Below are positions 6,201 to 6,429 of a stretch of 6,429 bases of DNA, piece by piece. Within the stretch, counting starts at the first letter, position 1; the number at the start of each line of letters is the position of its first letter. Source of the DNA: Lentisphaerota bacterium (GTDB lineage: Bacteria; Verrucomicrobiota; Lentisphaeria; Oligosphaerales; Oligosphaeraceae); contig JAAZKQ010000018.1 of the NCBI GenBank assembly GCA_012799755.1, positions 1 through 6,429 on the forward strand. The letters are read 5' to 3'. Under the pieces are notes generated by a model that ran no database searches, was not told the DNA's origin, and saw only the letters and a list, made by a program, of their open reading frames with translations. A program made the position numbers and the translations under genes.

Positions 6201-6429
6201 ACGCAGGAAATCGAACTGCAATACGGCCGGGCCCCGCTGGCCGGCGAGGTTCTGAATGCGGGTGCGCAAGGTCACTTCCTGACGGCGGAAGGACGGCAGC
6301 GCCAACGCGGTCTTGATGGACAGCGGCGACGGTGCCTGCTCCAGCCAGACGTCATCCAACGCGATCTCGCCGTGGTCGCCGATGCTCGGCACGCCCTGCC
6401 ACAGACCGACGTAGTCACGATCAATGAAC
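3216..6429 (-). CDS. Glycoside hydrolase family 2-like large protein, 5' end outside window
   Basis: The reading frame is open from the right edge to TAA at 3216-3218, giving 1,070 visible codons; a GTG at 6392 is internal, because the 12 codons before it (FIDRDYVGLWQG) continue the GH2 sugar-binding domain. Counting from that Phe, residues 1-32 are the end of the sugar-binding beta-sandwich, about 33-145 the Ig-like domain ending in LWNVEYPRVYDM and FGFRECWVEDGEIRINGQ, the usual GH2 lead into the barrel. The TIM barrel covers about 160-430, with GNHPTIIMW at 250-258 and VVESAFPYP at 353-361; Glu355 fits the nucleophile. The acid/base Glu expected 12 residues after Asn251 is Asn263, so activity or mechanism may differ. 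Residues about 530-625 look like a beta-sandwich. The remainder holds two glutamine-amidotransferase-like alpha/beta modules, and the chain ends in YVDTLDFYDGDAFHNW. The signal peptide, if any, lies outside the window. Substrate is unknown; a secreted polysaccharide-processing role is inferred. It is convergent with the radical SAM gene. Confidence 0.87.
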   Translation of the reverse strand, partial: FIDRDYVGLWQGVPSIGDHGEIALDDVWLEQAPSPLSIKTALALPSFRRQEVTLRTRIQNLAGQRGPAVLQFDFLRDGATTSFKKDVVLDGSAEQLLSFTAAWANPVLWNVEYPRVYDMTATLTMADGAVADKLGPQTFGFRECWVEDGEIRINGQKARLRMWTSPGLNRLRYYYGHPEAIDQYVAHIREMNYDSVRFDPIRKTSQVAWTDYLEACNRQGLYNLFPMPPYEDEDLTIYRREVERYLERYGNHPTIIMWYTDFNTCSYSWNQDPAKLNDTDYDPLNKRQPRQRARTAEKVMRALDGSRELFQHAGGNSGKIFTSMNYQSFGTPLQEQEDWPRQWAEKHTQPLMVVESAFPYPMQFWHFDDAKLGSLATEHAARYFGDVAYERETLPIPNANNWLVSPYANWAPNMQALSAMLYSRVPKAWRAYDMSALGDFPGGRDMHHVARTYDAHTVVYKLDDAVKTPGLKPERKNHWSETQRHLLTDYSQPDYLHDVVRDAFAPLLVFLGGEPEDFSNKDHAYYAGESFRKSVVVVNDHVEPKTLSFRWELRVDGETPPASSGAFTATVPSGGIAKLPIALTAPAVYKRTTAELRLVALQDGALHKEDQMALQFFPARRQPDFRAAIAGVYDPAGKTTAMLNKAGFPFRSVSTLDEVRACRLLIIGQNALSQTSPELLKQVENAGLIDNGLKILIFEQQPCKLGNLVFESPSYRNAFVRRPNSPYLAGLAEPDFSNWRGWSDTVPAFVLSAESTPHYPRSKWKCGNGGIVSGHVIRKPSYGNFSTIVDSGFNLMFASLMELRRGHGLILFCQLDVTSRFGVDPAATRLVDNMLSEMAKPFVPVGPQRVQYLGNEESEKILQRLGMIYRRGNPDRLWELNHDQVIIIGKDPVPAEKTEELRKTLANSNRAIIALPDAPLELLPGAMQRGTHQLFKARVPKDDPLFAGIPDADLYFREARELPVLTTAPDWVVATEPKLFAKLDRPASAIVVFNLVPEGIDGLWNQEKVARVWSAIFNNMNIGLGKDLQLFTASRMRHNTIATDGADSSDAWSPYVDTLDFYDGDAFHNW

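Overview
The window is GC-rich chromosomal DNA from a bacterium. It holds a two-gene plus-strand cluster (an MgtC/SapB-family membrane protein followed by a cobalamin-binding radical SAM protein) and, convergent with it, a very large glycoside hydrolase family 2-like gene on the minus strand whose 5' end lies beyond the right edge. Three things together resemble the Planctomycetes-Verrucomicrobia-Lentisphaerota group: the oversized GH2-like protein, short dispersed repeats built on aatctgcg and gtccatact/gtccatagc units, and repeats abutting stop codons. Lentisphaerota/Victivallales or Kiritimatiellota would fit, but this is an inference from style, not a phylogenetic result.

Layout. Bases 1-483 contain no convincing gene. 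They hold a 20-bp direct repeat, a 10-bp-stem hairpin, a possible sigma-70-like -10 box (TATAAT) and the ribosome binding site of the mgtC-like gene. Bases 484-1188 encode the MgtC-like protein. Its stop overlaps by one base the first possible start of the radical SAM gene (1188-2963), so the two are probably co-transcribed. Bases 2964-3215 are a convergent intergenic region made largely of repeats: two copies of a module with a 9-bp minisatellite core, then two clusters of aatctgcg units. From 3218 leftward in meaning, and running to the right edge at 6429, lies the minus-strand GH2-like gene.

Function. MgtC-like proteins are inner-membrane proteins linked to growth in low magnesium or to ATP synthase/c-di-AMP-type homeostasis in some bacteria. 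The radical SAM protein matches the B12-binding/radical SAM/DUF4080 architecture, whose reaction is not known to me. The GH2-like protein is probably a secreted or periplasmic carbohydrate-active protein, but the acid/base Glu of GH2 is not at its usual place. No functional link between the plus-strand pair and the GH2-like gene is visible.

Most unusual points. The 9-bp minisatellite (MDS-type when read on one strand, VHT/VHS on the other) encodes part of the N-terminus of the radical SAM protein and, in inverted orientation, its C-terminal tail and stop codon. The GH2-like protein has a C-terminal region that looks like an internal duplication of an approximately 200-residue glutamine-amidotransferase-like module. 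I saw no CRISPR array, tRNA, rRNA, transposase or defence system.
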